From NCBI GenBank assembly GCA_016282835.1, contig JAEELR010000222.1, positions 1-51,219 of the forward strand: 51,219 nucleotides of DNA, given 5' to 3'. Origin of the DNA: Treponema sp. Lineage in GTDB: Bacteria; Spirochaetota; Spirochaetia; Treponematales; Treponemataceae. Of the stretch, positions 1 to 7,675 are shown piece after piece. Position 1 is the stretch's first letter. Every line of letters begins with the position of its first letter. Under the pieces are notes generated by a model, which made no database searches, had not been told where the DNA came from, and was given only the letters and a program-made list of their open reading frames with translations. The position numbers and the translations under genes were made by a program.

Positions 1-242
1 CATCTACTCTGGAAGAGTTCTTTAATTATGATTTTGAAACCTTAGTAAAAGAACTTTCAAAACAAAAGATAAAACTTTCTTTAAAACAAAAAGATGAATG
101 GGAAGATTATTTTACAGACTATAAAAACGAAATAACAGGAATAAACCAACAGATAGAAACAACAGATAAAGAAATCAATTCTTTGGTTTATAAACTGTAT
201 GAACTTACACCAGAAGAAATAGAGACGATAGAGAAATGCTAA
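1..242 (+). CDS. C-terminal end of probable type IIG restriction-modification protein (partial)
   Basis: The frame is open from the window edge (codons start at base 3) to TAA at 240-242 and gives the last 79 residues of a protein. The ending NSLVYKLYELTPEEIETIE is the typical tail of Eco57I-like type IIG restriction-methylases and related N6-adenine methylases, after the target-recognition domain. A charged, helical stretch precedes it. The catalytic parts lie outside the window, so whether the enzyme is intact cannot be judged. Identification rests on the C-terminal motif alone; other large DNA methylases of the PglX type end similarly. Confidence 0.6.
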   Translation, partial: STLEEFFNYDFETLVKELSKQKIKLSLKQKDEWEDYFTDYKNEITGINQQIETTDKEINSLVYKLYELTPEEIETIEKC

Positions 243-277
243 CTTAAAAAGTAAGTATATTACAAAAACTTAAGTTA
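240..277 (+). terminator. possible terminator of the restriction-modification gene
   Basis: Arms TAACTTAA (240-247) and TTAAGTTA (270-277) are perfectly complementary and overlap the stop codon. The following sequence is AT-rich but has no clean T-run, so termination is only possible. The rest of the gap to 481 is AT-rich with no gene that I can support. Confidence 0.3.
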
Positions 278-481
278 AATAATTTTAATAAAATTAAAAA
301 CTAAATTGTATTTCAATTTTGTTTTAATTCTTGTATATATAAGAAACTGTATAACCGCAGCAAGTTATAATTAATATAAAATTATTCATTATCCATTATA
401 AATTCTTCATTGCAAACGGAATTCCTTTGAAATTCTTTCCCAATATTGATAAACTTTAAGACAATAAACAATGGAGGTTAT

Positions 482-1240
482 ATGAAAAAACTAAACGTGG
501 TTATTATGGCGTTATGTCTTTTAGCGGCATTTACCGGCTGTAATAAAACAGAAAAAACAGATCCAGCACCAGTTGAACCAGAAAAGAAAATTACAATTAT
601 TAATTCCATTTCTTTATATGACGGTGCACCTTTGTACATTGAAAATGAAGATGGAAAAATGGTTTACAACGATGAAATGCTTCTTGGTGATTCATTGGGA
701 ATTTATTTTGTAGACAATCAGATGGAACAAAAAGAAGCTATCAGACTTTTAAGCTCTGGTAAGGAAGAAACCTTTAATTTTGTTCATGTAATCTATTACG
801 AAAAAGATTACTGGGTACGCGATATCTTTATTACTGACAATACAAACTTTAAAGCAGGAATCATTACACAGGATACATTAGTTTATTCTGCTGCTGACGG
901 AACTTCTGCAACTTCACAAAAGCTTAAAGAAGGAACTATTGTTGCTGTAGATATGGAGTCAAAACAGAAAGATACAGATCTTAATATTGATTTTGTAAAT
1001 GTTACTTATTACAGTGCTACTCCTTTTGGTAAATCTGTATTTATAAAAGCAGACGCTCTTTCTAATAGTCAGGCAGATATAATTGCAAATCAGACAATCA
1101 CTAGAATTCTTGCAAACAAATCTCTTAAACCGGAAATTGAAGATCTTCTTTTTGACTATTTAAAGCCAATGAAAGTTACATCTTATATGCAGGGTAAAAT
1201 TGAATCGGCATACGAAGAAGTATTAAAGAGGAGAAACTAA
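482..1240 (+). CDS. exported lipoprotein with SH3-like segments
   Basis: The product is 252 residues. It starts at ATG 482 because a GGAGG ribosome site at 473-477 precedes it; the frame can be extended to TTG 446 but without such a site. Residues 1-19 form a lipoprotein signal peptide ending LLAAFTG before Cys20, a spirochaete-style relaxed lipobox. The mature part begins with a Pro/Glu/Lys linker and then contains two beta-rich stretches resembling bacterial SH3 repeats, followed by a helical C-terminus. It is probably anchored at an envelope membrane. It is followed after one base by a second exported SH3-domain protein, so the two are probably co-translated and may act together. No enzymatic motif is visible and the function is unknown. 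Confidence 0.7.
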   Translation: MKKLNVVIMALCLLAAFTGCNKTEKTDPAPVEPEKKITIINSISLYDGAPLYIENEDGKMVYNDEMLLGDSLGIYFVDNQMEQKEAIRLLSSGKEETFNFVHVIYYEKDYWVRDIFITDNTNFKAGIITQDTLVYSAADGTSATSQKLKEGTIVAVDMESKQKDTDLNIDFVNVTYYSATPFGKSVFIKADALSNSQADIIANQTITRILANKSLKPEIEDLLFDYLKPMKVTSYMQGKIESAYEEVLKRRN

Positions 1241-1241
1241 T

Positions 1242-2195
1242 ATGAAAAAAGTAGCGTTATTATTTAGTCTGATTGTTTTATTTATCGTAAATACATTCGC
1301 CGCTCCTTCAAGAATCATTATGCTTCGTGATAACGGACCGCTTCGCAAGGACAATGGTTCAAACCAGGTTGAATGGGCAGAAGCTGTAAAAGCAGGAACT
1401 GAGTTAGAGCTGGCTTCAGAAGAAATTGTTGTTAAAGATCTTGTAACTTCGAACAAAACATATAAGGATGTAAAGTTCTTCGAAGTAAAATACAAGGACA
1501 AGACATATTATGTTCAGGAATCTGATGCAGAAAAAATAGACACTCAGCACTTTTTTGGAGTCCTTAAAGCAGACTCTCTTTTGTTCACTCGTCCAACCCT
1601 TGCTGCATTTAGAAATTCTATGCTTGAAACAGGAACCTTTGTTATTACAGGAGATAGTTTTTATCATTCCAGTCAGTTTCCTACAGAATTTATTGCAATA
1701 ACTTTTTATGATACAAATGACGGAATTAAAAGAAATCGTTATGTTAATAAAAATAATGTGAGTACAAATGATAAAGATGTTAAAGCAGTAATGCTTTTGG
1801 AAAATGCAAAATCAGCAAAGGATGAAGATCTTAAAAAAGAATTCTTGAAGAATGCAAAATCAATGGATACATCTGAAGCCATCAAAGAATACATTTCAAA
1901 AGAATATAATAAGATTCTTAACATAAGTTCTTTCTCTGATGATGAAATTGAATCTTTCTATAATGAAGGACAGCTTTATACAGAAGACGGTTCAAGAATC
2001 AATGTTAGAGATAATCCAGGTACTGCAGGAAGTGTTATTGGTCAGCTTGAATCTGTAGACCAGCCATATGTAACCGCATTTAAGCGCACAAACGTTAAAG
2101 ATGAAATCGGTGGCGAATCTGATTACTGGTATTATGTAAAAGATGATTCAACTGGTCTCGAAGGCTGGATTTTTGGCGCATTTATTCAGTTCTAA
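1242..2195 (+). CDS. exported protein with C-terminal SH3b domain
   Basis: The product is 317 residues. The start ATG has a GAGGAG site inside the end of the preceding gene, which stops at 1240. Residues 1-20 form a type I signal peptide (IVNTFA, cut before APS). The C-terminal 70 residues form a bacterial SH3 domain, recognisable by SRINVRDNPGTAGSVIG and the closing GLEGWIFGAFI. SH3b domains usually bind cell-wall peptides or other envelope ligands; in spirochaetes many such proteins are uncharacterised. A helical middle region separates the domain from an N-terminal beta-rich part resembling the upstream lipoprotein. Probably periplasmic and in an operon with 482-1240. Confidence 0.75.
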   Translation: MKKVALLFSLIVLFIVNTFAAPSRIIMLRDNGPLRKDNGSNQVEWAEAVKAGTELELASEEIVVKDLVTSNKTYKDVKFFEVKYKDKTYYVQESDAEKIDTQHFFGVLKADSLLFTRPTLAAFRNSMLETGTFVITGDSFYHSSQFPTEFIAITFYDTNDGIKRNRYVNKNNVSTNDKDVKAVMLLENAKSAKDEDLKKEFLKNAKSMDTSEAIKEYISKEYNKILNISSFSDDEIESFYNEGQLYTEDGSRINVRDNPGTAGSVIGQLESVDQPYVTAFKRTNVKDEIGGESDYWYYVKDDSTGLEGWIFGAFIQF

Positions 2196-2203
2196 TAAAT
2201 TGT

Positions 2204-2420
2204 GGTGGTGAATACAGATTCTGAAACACACATTTGTAGCAAGTACGTCCAAATGTGGCGTAGCGTTTAGAATGACCGGGTGGCTTTTGTCTCTGAGGAC
2301 TTCGTTGCTTCGTATTTTATTCAACGTATGGGGTAGTTTCGACAAGCTCAATCACCCCTGAAAAGACAAGCTCAGCCACCCCTGAAAAGACAGGTTAATC
2401 TTCCGCACGGAAACCTATCA
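2204..2420. repeat. cluster of dispersed palindromic repeats
   Basis: This gap holds three repeat types seen elsewhere in the window. 2210-2280 is nearly identical to 16682-16750 (TTCTGAA arm, a nested ACATTTG/CAAATGT pair, AGAATGAC end). 2335-2395 holds two copies of the CGACAAGCTCAA-type palindrome, each followed by CACCCCTGAAAAGACA, also found at 25029-25065. No coding sequence is visible between 2196 and 2510. Confidence 0.75.
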
Positions 2421-2445
2421 ACCACCCCTGTTTTTTTATCACTAT

Positions 2446-2488
2446 AAAAAAGAAACCCTGATACAGTTTTTGTACCAGGGTTAAATTT
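2446..2488. terminator. bidirectional intrinsic terminator
   Basis: AACCCTG (2454-2460) pairs with CAGGGTT (2476-2482), with GTA/TAC-like extension into the loop. Read on the minus strand the hairpin is followed by TTTCTTTTTT, which fits the end of the gene at 2511-2915. Read on the plus strand it is followed by AAATTTTT. Confidence 0.75.
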
Positions 2489-2510
2489 TTATTGGAGTGT
2501 ATAAAAAAAA

Positions 2511-2915
2511 TTATTTTGCATTAGGATCGTTTGATCTTGCTGTATTTTCATCCATTACGCGAAGTACTGTCATTACAGAAGAATCTCTATTGATAAATCC
2601 TTCTAGTAAAACTGTATTTCCTTCACAAGCCTTTAATGTTTCAAATTTTACTGCTTCAGGAGCTTTTTTCTTGTTCTTTTTATTTTTCTTAGCTTTAGGA
2701 TTTTCTGCAATTTTGCAAGCACCTGTTGTTAAGATAAAATTGCCATTGTCTGTTTCAACGATAAGAAAATCAGATTTGTTTAAGCTGATTGTAGATACTT
2801 TACCACTAACAAGTTCTGGCTGTGGAAGTGGAACTTCTTTCTGTTTTGCAAAAGTTGAAATGCTACCTAAACTAACGAGCATAAAAAAACATAATAAGAG
2901 TTTAATCTTTTTCAT
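2511..2915 (-). CDS. small exported protein of unknown function
   Basis: The product is 134 residues. I place the start at ATG 2915 because a GAGAGG site lies seven bases upstream; the longer TTG reading has none. Residues 1-23 are a signal peptide (LVSLGSISTFA). The mature protein is a compact beta-rich domain interrupted near residues 75-90 by a run of lysines (KKNKKNKKKAPEA). The pattern of a short strand-rich domain that mentions no metal or catalytic motif resembles an OB-like or periplasmic binding fold, but I do not recognise the family. It is transcribed alone toward a good terminator. Upstream, at 2980-2997, AGATGA and TCATCT form a possible operator. Confidence 0.6.
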   Translation of the reverse strand: MKKIKLLLCFFMLVSLGSISTFAKQKEVPLPQPELVSGKVSTISLNKSDFLIVETDNGNFILTTGACKIAENPKAKKNKKNKKKAPEAVKFETLKACEGNTVLLEGFINRDSSVMTVLRVMDENTARSNDPNAK

Positions 2916-3084
2916 AATAATACCTCTCAAAATTATAGTTGTAGGAATTCATAAACAAAATGTGTTCAGGTTATCCCTTAGATGACATACATCATCTTTC
3001 TAAAATTATAATAAATGAGATGCAAAATAGTAACAAAAAAAATTAAGAATTTTCTAAAATTTCCAAAATTTCTAAATTTTCTAA

Positions 3085-4044
3085 TTAGAGCTCTTCTAAA
3101 GGAATTTTATAAACGCTTCCACAGTTTCTGCAGACTATTTCTAAAGGATTGATTTTTCCGTTTTTTATTTCAGTTAAATCATTTTGTGGTAAGTGTTTTA
3201 TATAGTTCAGGTAAAAATCCTTGTTGCAGGGGCAGTCAAAAATGATATCGCGGTAAACAGGAACTGACGGTTTAAACTCTTCGAATAGTCCAAAGATAAT
3301 ATCATCAAGTGTGCCGTTTTCACTGAACCATTTTCCAAGTGAAGGGGCTGCACTGAATGCGTTTTCAACATTGGTAATCAATTCTTCATTCTTTTTTTGA
3401 TTTGATGCACTTTCTTTGTTTGAACCGTCTTTCTTATTTCCACCTGTTTCCGGAAGAATCTGTAAGAACATTCCGCCGGCACCGGTTACTTCACCTTTTG
3501 TGTTCATAAAAATGCTTGTGTTGAAAGCGGTTTGAATTTGTTCTGACTGCTGGAAAAACCATGCTAAATCTTTTGTTATATTCTGGTATAGAATTTCAAC
3601 AGAACTGTCACGGGCAAATTTATCACCCTCATGAATTGTAGACATTGTCATTGTTCCGTTGCCAAGAAATGGTTTTAAATCCCAGCTGTCGAGCGGCTTG
3701 TCGAGAGGAATTTTATCGTTAAAAAGATATCCCCTTACAAAACCGGAGCTGTCTGCTTCTATAGAAAATCCTTTTGCAGGACCATCGCAATCGTATCGCC
3801 AGGTTAAATGTTCCTTTCCTTTCATTGTAGGAATAAGGAGGGCTCCACATAAAGCTGCCTGGCCAAAAATCATTGTTTCAAGAATACCAAGATTATGCTG
3901 TTGTCTTGCCTGATTCACAAAGCGAGTTCCATTAAATAAAGCGCCACGCACTCTTCCTTCTGCCATGACAAAGATTGCCATTTTATCATTCTGAACATTC
4001 TTGAGATTATTCTCTGTAGATGAATCTAAATCTGCTTTAATCAT
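3085..4044 (-). CDS. hslO: Hsp33 redox-regulated chaperone
   Basis: The product is 319 residues. Hsp33 is a cytosolic holdase that binds unfolding proteins when its zinc-bound cysteines are oxidised. The four zinc ligands are visible at the C-terminus: C271-x-C273 in DCPCNKDF and C305-x-x-C308 in CRNCGSVY. The N-terminal substrate-binding domain carries family features such as RGALFNGTRFVNQ and FGQAALCGALL. A low-complexity Gly/Lys/Asn/Ser insert (around residues 200-220) precedes the linker and makes the protein slightly long. It lies nine bases downstream of the acyltransferase gene and is probably co-transcribed with it from the promoter at 4970-4998. Confidence 0.92.
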   Translation of the reverse strand: MIKADLDSSTENNLKNVQNDKMAIFVMAEGRVRGALFNGTRFVNQARQQHNLGILETMIFGQAALCGALLIPTMKGKEHLTWRYDCDGPAKGFSIEADSSGFVRGYLFNDKIPLDKPLDSWDLKPFLGNGTMTMSTIHEGDKFARDSSVEILYQNITKDLAWFFQQSEQIQTAFNTSIFMNTKGEVTGAGGMFLQILPETGGNKKDGSNKESASNQKKNEELITNVENAFSAAPSLGKWFSENGTLDDIIFGLFEEFKPSVPVYRDIIFDCPCNKDFYLNYIKHLPQNDLTEIKNGKINPLEIVCRNCGSVYKIPLEEL

Positions 4045-4053
4045 TTTTTATTC

Positions 4054-4947
4054 TTAGGAATTTTTTTCTTCAATCAATTTATGCTGTTCATCAAGAAGCG
4101 ACATTACATAATCAATAAATTTCTGTTTAGGGTCTTCTGTGTCTTCCGGTAAGCTTTCCATAAAATTCTTTCTGAAAGGCTTACATTCAATTACTTTACT
4201 TGCAGCAAAAATCTGCTTTGTCTGACATACTAAATCGTTAAGCATATCTTCATCCTGGATTTCAAGAATTGATCCGTGAACGCTTACTAAAATCACTATA
4301 TCAAAGAGTCGCAGGTACGAATCAATTTCACGAAGGCCTCTTTTTGTTTCTGGTTTTCCAGGTCTATAGCGGGTACCAGAAGGGAATACTAAAATTACTT
4401 CACCACGTCTTTTACATTTATCCATTGCACGCATAGCAGACAAGTTGATCTTTCTGGCTTTTAATTCTTCCTGCATAGCCTGTTCTTTGTCTTCTGCATT
4501 CTGTTCATTGTTAATTCTTGAGCGGGTAGGGTAAATAATTACGCGGGTGTAACTTTCAGCAAAAGCCCTTACATAAGGATCTGCTTCATTCAGTTTCATT
4601 CCTGCAATAGCAACTGTTCTTTTTGCCAGATCAACAAGCTTTTCGTTTCCGCTGTGTTCAAGCATATATAAAAAGGCAGGTAAATCTGTATTTGAATAAT
4701 GTTCTACAAGAATAAGACCGTGCTTTCCGTTTTTTACCTGATCATAAAAGTCTTCAAAGTTTTCTACGCCTTCAAGATGACTTTCGGGAAGCAAATTATC
4801 AGAAACAACTTTATCCATAATTGGACGTGTTTTTAAGTTGGCTGTTTGATATGTATTTTCTTCTGTTATTTTTGCATCAGCTGTTGAAAATTCCTTTAAT
4901 TTAGCAAAGTGTGCGCCATAAGCTTCTCGAAGTGTTTTTCGTTCCAT
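4054..4947 (-). CDS. PlsC-like glycerolipid acyltransferase
   Basis: The product is 297 residues, starting at ATG 4947 after a GGAGA site. The acyltransferase HX4D motif is seen as H83-YSNT-D88 and the second conserved block as FPSGTR at 188-193 (family form FPEGTR; Glu is replaced by Ser). There is no obvious transmembrane segment, which is more like soluble glycerol-3-phosphate acyltransferases than membrane PlsC. It probably transfers an acyl group to glycerol phosphate or lysophosphatidate at the inner membrane surface. It is first in an operon with hslO. The Glu-to-Ser change means that substrate and even activity are uncertain. Confidence 0.7.
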   Translation of the reverse strand: MERKTLREAYGAHFAKLKEFSTADAKITEENTYQTANLKTRPIMDKVVSDNLLPESHLEGVENFEDFYDQVKNGKHGLILVEHYSNTDLPAFLYMLEHSGNEKLVDLAKRTVAIAGMKLNEADPYVRAFAESYTRVIIYPTRSRINNEQNAEDKEQAMQEELKARKINLSAMRAMDKCKRRGEVILVFPSGTRYRPGKPETKRGLREIDSYLRLFDIVILVSVHGSILEIQDEDMLNDLVCQTKQIFAASKVIECKPFRKNFMESLPEDTEDPKQKFIDYVMSLLDEQHKLIEEKNS

Positions 4948-4969
4948 AAATGTCTCCAATTTTTGTATC

Positions 4970-4998
4970 ATTTTAAAGACTAAAAAAACTGATGTCAA
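4970..4998 (-). promoter_or_regulatory. sigma70-type promoter of the plsC-like/hslO operon
   Basis: On the minus strand TTGACA (4998-4993), a 17-base spacer and TAAAAT (4975-4970) lie about 22 bases before the acyltransferase start codon. Confidence 0.7.
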
Positions 4999-5045
4999 TA
5001 ATTTGGATAACGCATATAAATTAGTTTAACTTTTTGAGAAAATAA

Positions 5046-5051
5046 TATAAT
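5046..5051 (+). promoter_or_regulatory. -10 box of thyX
   Basis: TATAAT overlaps an in-frame ATG at 5050. A transcript starting about seven bases later would exclude that codon, which supports ATG 5071 as the true start. The -35 region is weak (TTTAAC-like, 15-base spacer). Confidence 0.5.
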
Positions 5052-5070
5052 GTATGAAAAGAGGAAAAAA

Positions 5071-5751
5071 ATGGGTGTGATTACAATTCTTGAAGAAACT
5101 ACAAAATATCCGATTACATTGATGGGAAAGAGAGCCGGCGTTTGCTGGGGTGCCGATGTAACAGACAACGAGAAAAACTATAAGCGTGGAATGGACTGTT
5201 TGATTTCAGGACATGGAAGAGTTCAGGAATATGTAAATGTTGAATTAGTAATTGACGGCTATAGTGCCCGAGTGATTAGAGAATATTATACACATATTGG
5301 TGCAAATCCAACCCGTCTGCAGGCTTCTACAAGATATATTAATTACGATGCTTTTGATGTTGTTACACCGCCTACAGTAAAACGAAATGAAAATGCCTTA
5401 AAGCTGTGGGATGATTTAGTCAAGCAGATTCAGAAAACCGTAAAACAGCTGGAAGAAGAAGAAAAAATTCCCCGCGAGGATAGTGCAATGCTTTTACCTT
5501 TGGGAATGACGACAAAGATAGTTGATAAGAGGAATTTGAGGTCATTTATTGATATGAGTCACCAGCGATTATGTACAAGGGCATATTGGGAATACAGACA
5601 GCTGATGCAGGACATTTGTAAAGCACTTTCTGATTATTCAGATGAATGGAAGTTTTTGGTGACAAATTACTTTAAGCCTAAGTGTGAATTAACTGGTTAC
5701 TGTACAGAAAAAAAATCCTGTGGAAGAATGCCTAAAAAAGAGGATTTATAG
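5071..5751 (+). CDS. thyX: FAD-dependent thymidylate synthase ThyX
   Basis: The product is 226 residues. ThyX methylates dUMP to dTMP with methylenetetrahydrofolate and FAD, replacing ThyA. Key stretch: residues 70-89, REYYTHIGANPTRLQASTRY, matching the short-form ThyX signature in which the terminal S-x-R-Y is kept but the classic RHR triad at the front is replaced by REYYTH. The length and the helical C-terminus with MSHQRLCTRAYWE also fit the family. Start 5071 is chosen for the AGAGG site at 5060-5064 and the position of the -10 box. The extreme C-terminus is Cys- and Lys-rich (CELTGYCTEKKSCGR). It is a single-gene unit followed by dispersed repeats. Confidence 0.88.
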   Translation: MGVITILEETTKYPITLMGKRAGVCWGADVTDNEKNYKRGMDCLISGHGRVQEYVNVELVIDGYSARVIREYYTHIGANPTRLQASTRYINYDAFDVVTPPTVKRNENALKLWDDLVKQIQKTVKQLEEEEKIPREDSAMLLPLGMTTKIVDKRNLRSFIDMSHQRLCTRAYWEYRQLMQDICKALSDYSDEWKFLVTNYFKPKCELTGYCTEKKSCGRMPKKEDL

Positions 5752-5789
5752 AAAAGGGTACAGATATAGGATACAGGTTTAGGGTACAG

Positions 5790-5925
5790 ATTTGTGGTTA
5801 TTGCGGTAGTTATGGTGATTGAGTAGCGCAAGTGTATCGAAATTACCATATTATGGCGAATACAGATTCTGAAACAAGTTCAGAATGACAGGGTTGTGAT
5901 GGGCTCAACTACCACATTTTGACTT
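5790..5925. repeat. dispersed palindromic repeats downstream of thyX
   Basis: A copy of the GGTGATTGAG...TATCGAAATTACC palindrome lies near 5815-5848 and a TTCTGAA...TTCAGAA copy at 5858-5892, followed by two GGCTCAACTA half-sites. Before it are three degenerate copies of 'GGNTACAG'. No gene is visible. Confidence 0.7.
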
Positions 5926-5928
5926 GGC

Positions 5929-7284
5929 TCAACTATCGAGCTTTCTGTAAGTATCAAAATACATTGTTAAGAAGCAGGCTGTACCCCCTATAAAATTTGA
6001 AATGGGTTCAGCTAAAAATACTCCCAGGACACCAAGACCTTGTATGTGTGGAAGCAAAAGCGTTAAAGGTAGAACAATAACAACTTTGCGGAACAATGAA
6101 AAGAAAATGGACTGTTTTGCCTTCCCTAAAGAAACTGTTGTAGACTGCCCGATGAACTGAAGCGACATAAAAATAAATCCTGAAAAGTAAATCAGTAAGG
6201 GAACTCGCCCTGTATCTATTAATTGCACATCTGAAGAAAAGAGGGACAAGAAAAACCCAGGAAAAAGCAGAATAATAATCCAGGCAACAAAAGTGTATAT
6301 GGTACCTGTTGCTGCCATAAATTTTATGCCCTGTTTTACCCTGTTAGTTTCTCCTGCTCCATAATTAAAACTAATGACCGGTTGGGAGCCTGCAGTGATT
6401 CCGTTTACTGCAAGACCAAAAATTTCGCGCACAGAATTTATGACTGTCATTATTCCAATGTATAAATCGCCGCCGTGAATGGAAAGCGTTGCATTACAGA
6501 CAGATTGAACCAGACAGTTTGTTGCAGACATAATAAAACCTGCGAGACCCAAAGTAATTATTTTTGGAAGCAAAGAAAAAATTGGTTTAAATAAATCGCT
6601 GAGGTTTAATTTGATGACTGCTTTTGGTCCTAACAAGAAGTGCATCACTAAAACCCAGGAAATAAACTGAGAAATAACAGAAGCAAGGGCAGCACCTTCA
6701 ACTCCCATCTTGAAAGTGAAAATAAAAAGCGGATCCAGGGCACAGTTTATAATTGCACCGGCAATCATGTATTTCATGGCTTTGGAAGCGTATCCCTGCA
6801 GGTTTATAAAGCCATTCATTCCTGTACCCATGGTGACAAATAAAGTACCTGCGAGATAAATGGAAAGATAGTTTGAAGCATAAGTATAAGTGTTGTCACT
6901 CGCGCCAAGCAGATACAGAAGCGGCTTTTTTAATGAAAAAATAATCAGTGCGCACAAAAGCCCGTTAAGAAACTGCATAGTCATTGTTGTAGCTTCTATT
7001 GAGTGAGCCTTTTTTTCATCGCCCTGTCCCCTGGCAATAGAGCATAGGGGAGCACCACCCGTTGCAAAAAGATTTGTAAAGGCAGCAATTAGTGAAATCA
7101 CCGGGAATGTTAAGCCGACACCAGTTAAAGCGAGTGCTGAAGTATCTCCCGGTATGTGGCCTAAGTAGATGCGGTCGACAATATTGTAAATGAGTTGAAC
7201 AAGCTGTGCCAGAGTGAGGGGAACTGCCTGTGATAATATTAAGCGGCTGATTTTACCCTCTTTAAAATTACCTTTCTCTTTCAT
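5929..7284 (-). CDS. MATE family multidrug/cation efflux transporter
   Basis: The product is 451 residues with about twelve hydrophobic segments in two homologous halves, the MATE layout. The N-terminal signature SQAVPLTLAQLVQLIYNIVD is typical of the DinF/NorM-like branch. MATE proteins export cationic drugs or metabolites in exchange for Na+ or H+ across the inner membrane. No regulator is adjacent and the gene stands alone between two repeat-filled gaps, so the substrate cannot be inferred. Confidence 0.88.
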   Translation of the reverse strand: MKEKGNFKEGKISRLILSQAVPLTLAQLVQLIYNIVDRIYLGHIPGDTSALALTGVGLTFPVISLIAAFTNLFATGGAPLCSIARGQGDEKKAHSIEATTMTMQFLNGLLCALIIFSLKKPLLYLLGASDNTYTYASNYLSIYLAGTLFVTMGTGMNGFINLQGYASKAMKYMIAGAIINCALDPLFIFTFKMGVEGAALASVISQFISWVLVMHFLLGPKAVIKLNLSDLFKPIFSLLPKIITLGLAGFIMSATNCLVQSVCNATLSIHGGDLYIGIMTVINSVREIFGLAVNGITAGSQPVISFNYGAGETNRVKQGIKFMAATGTIYTFVAWIIILLFPGFFLSLFSSDVQLIDTGRVPLLIYFSGFIFMSLQFIGQSTTVSLGKAKQSIFFSLFRKVVIVLPLTLLLPHIQGLGVLGVFLAEPISNFIGGTACFLTMYFDTYRKLDS

Positions 7285-7675
7285 TTTTTGTGAATTATTT
7301 TATTGAATTTAAAATTTTATCTCAATCAAGTATTTTTTTAATTCTTTTGGGCGCTGGTTTATTATTTAACCTAATAGAAGAAAATTGCAAAGAATTTAGA
7401 AAACACAAATTCCGCCGTTACGCACTTCGCGTGTCCGCTCATAGGCTTTGCCTACTTCGGTGCTCCATGGCGAGCTAATAAAAATTGATTTGGTGATTTC
7501 ATTTAGGTATTGTTTTACAATTTGACTAATAATGACTTAGCACTAATTGAAATTTTAGATATAATAATAGTTCTTATGGAGATGATTTATTCACTGCAAC
7601 TTAACCGCGTTCTTATGTAAAACCCCTTTCACAAATTAGAAACGATTAAATTGCAATGAATTATCTCCTGTTTTT
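7285..7675. other. gene-free interval with a GC-rich repeat-like patch
   Basis: About 390 bases without a supportable gene. 7410-7480 is a GC-rich island in AT-rich DNA containing short inverted pieces (CGCACTTCGCGTG; GGCTTTGCC), similar in style to the other intergenic repeats. An open frame over 7290-7478 exists but lacks a ribosome site and runs through the repeat, so I do not call it. Confidence 0.5.

Noticed and set aside
1223-1501. Antisense open frames overlapping strong genes (here and elsewhere)
   Set aside because: They have no ribosome sites, no family resemblance and follow the codon pattern of the gene on the other strand.
2204-2420. A CRISPR array in the repeat cluster
   Set aside because: Repeats are irregular in length and spacing, palindromic, and scattered through the whole window; there are no unique spacers of constant size and no cas genes.
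7290-7478. A 62-codon frame as a small gene
   Set aside because: It lacks a ribosome site and runs through a GC-rich repeat-like patch, and its C-terminal composition follows the repeat.
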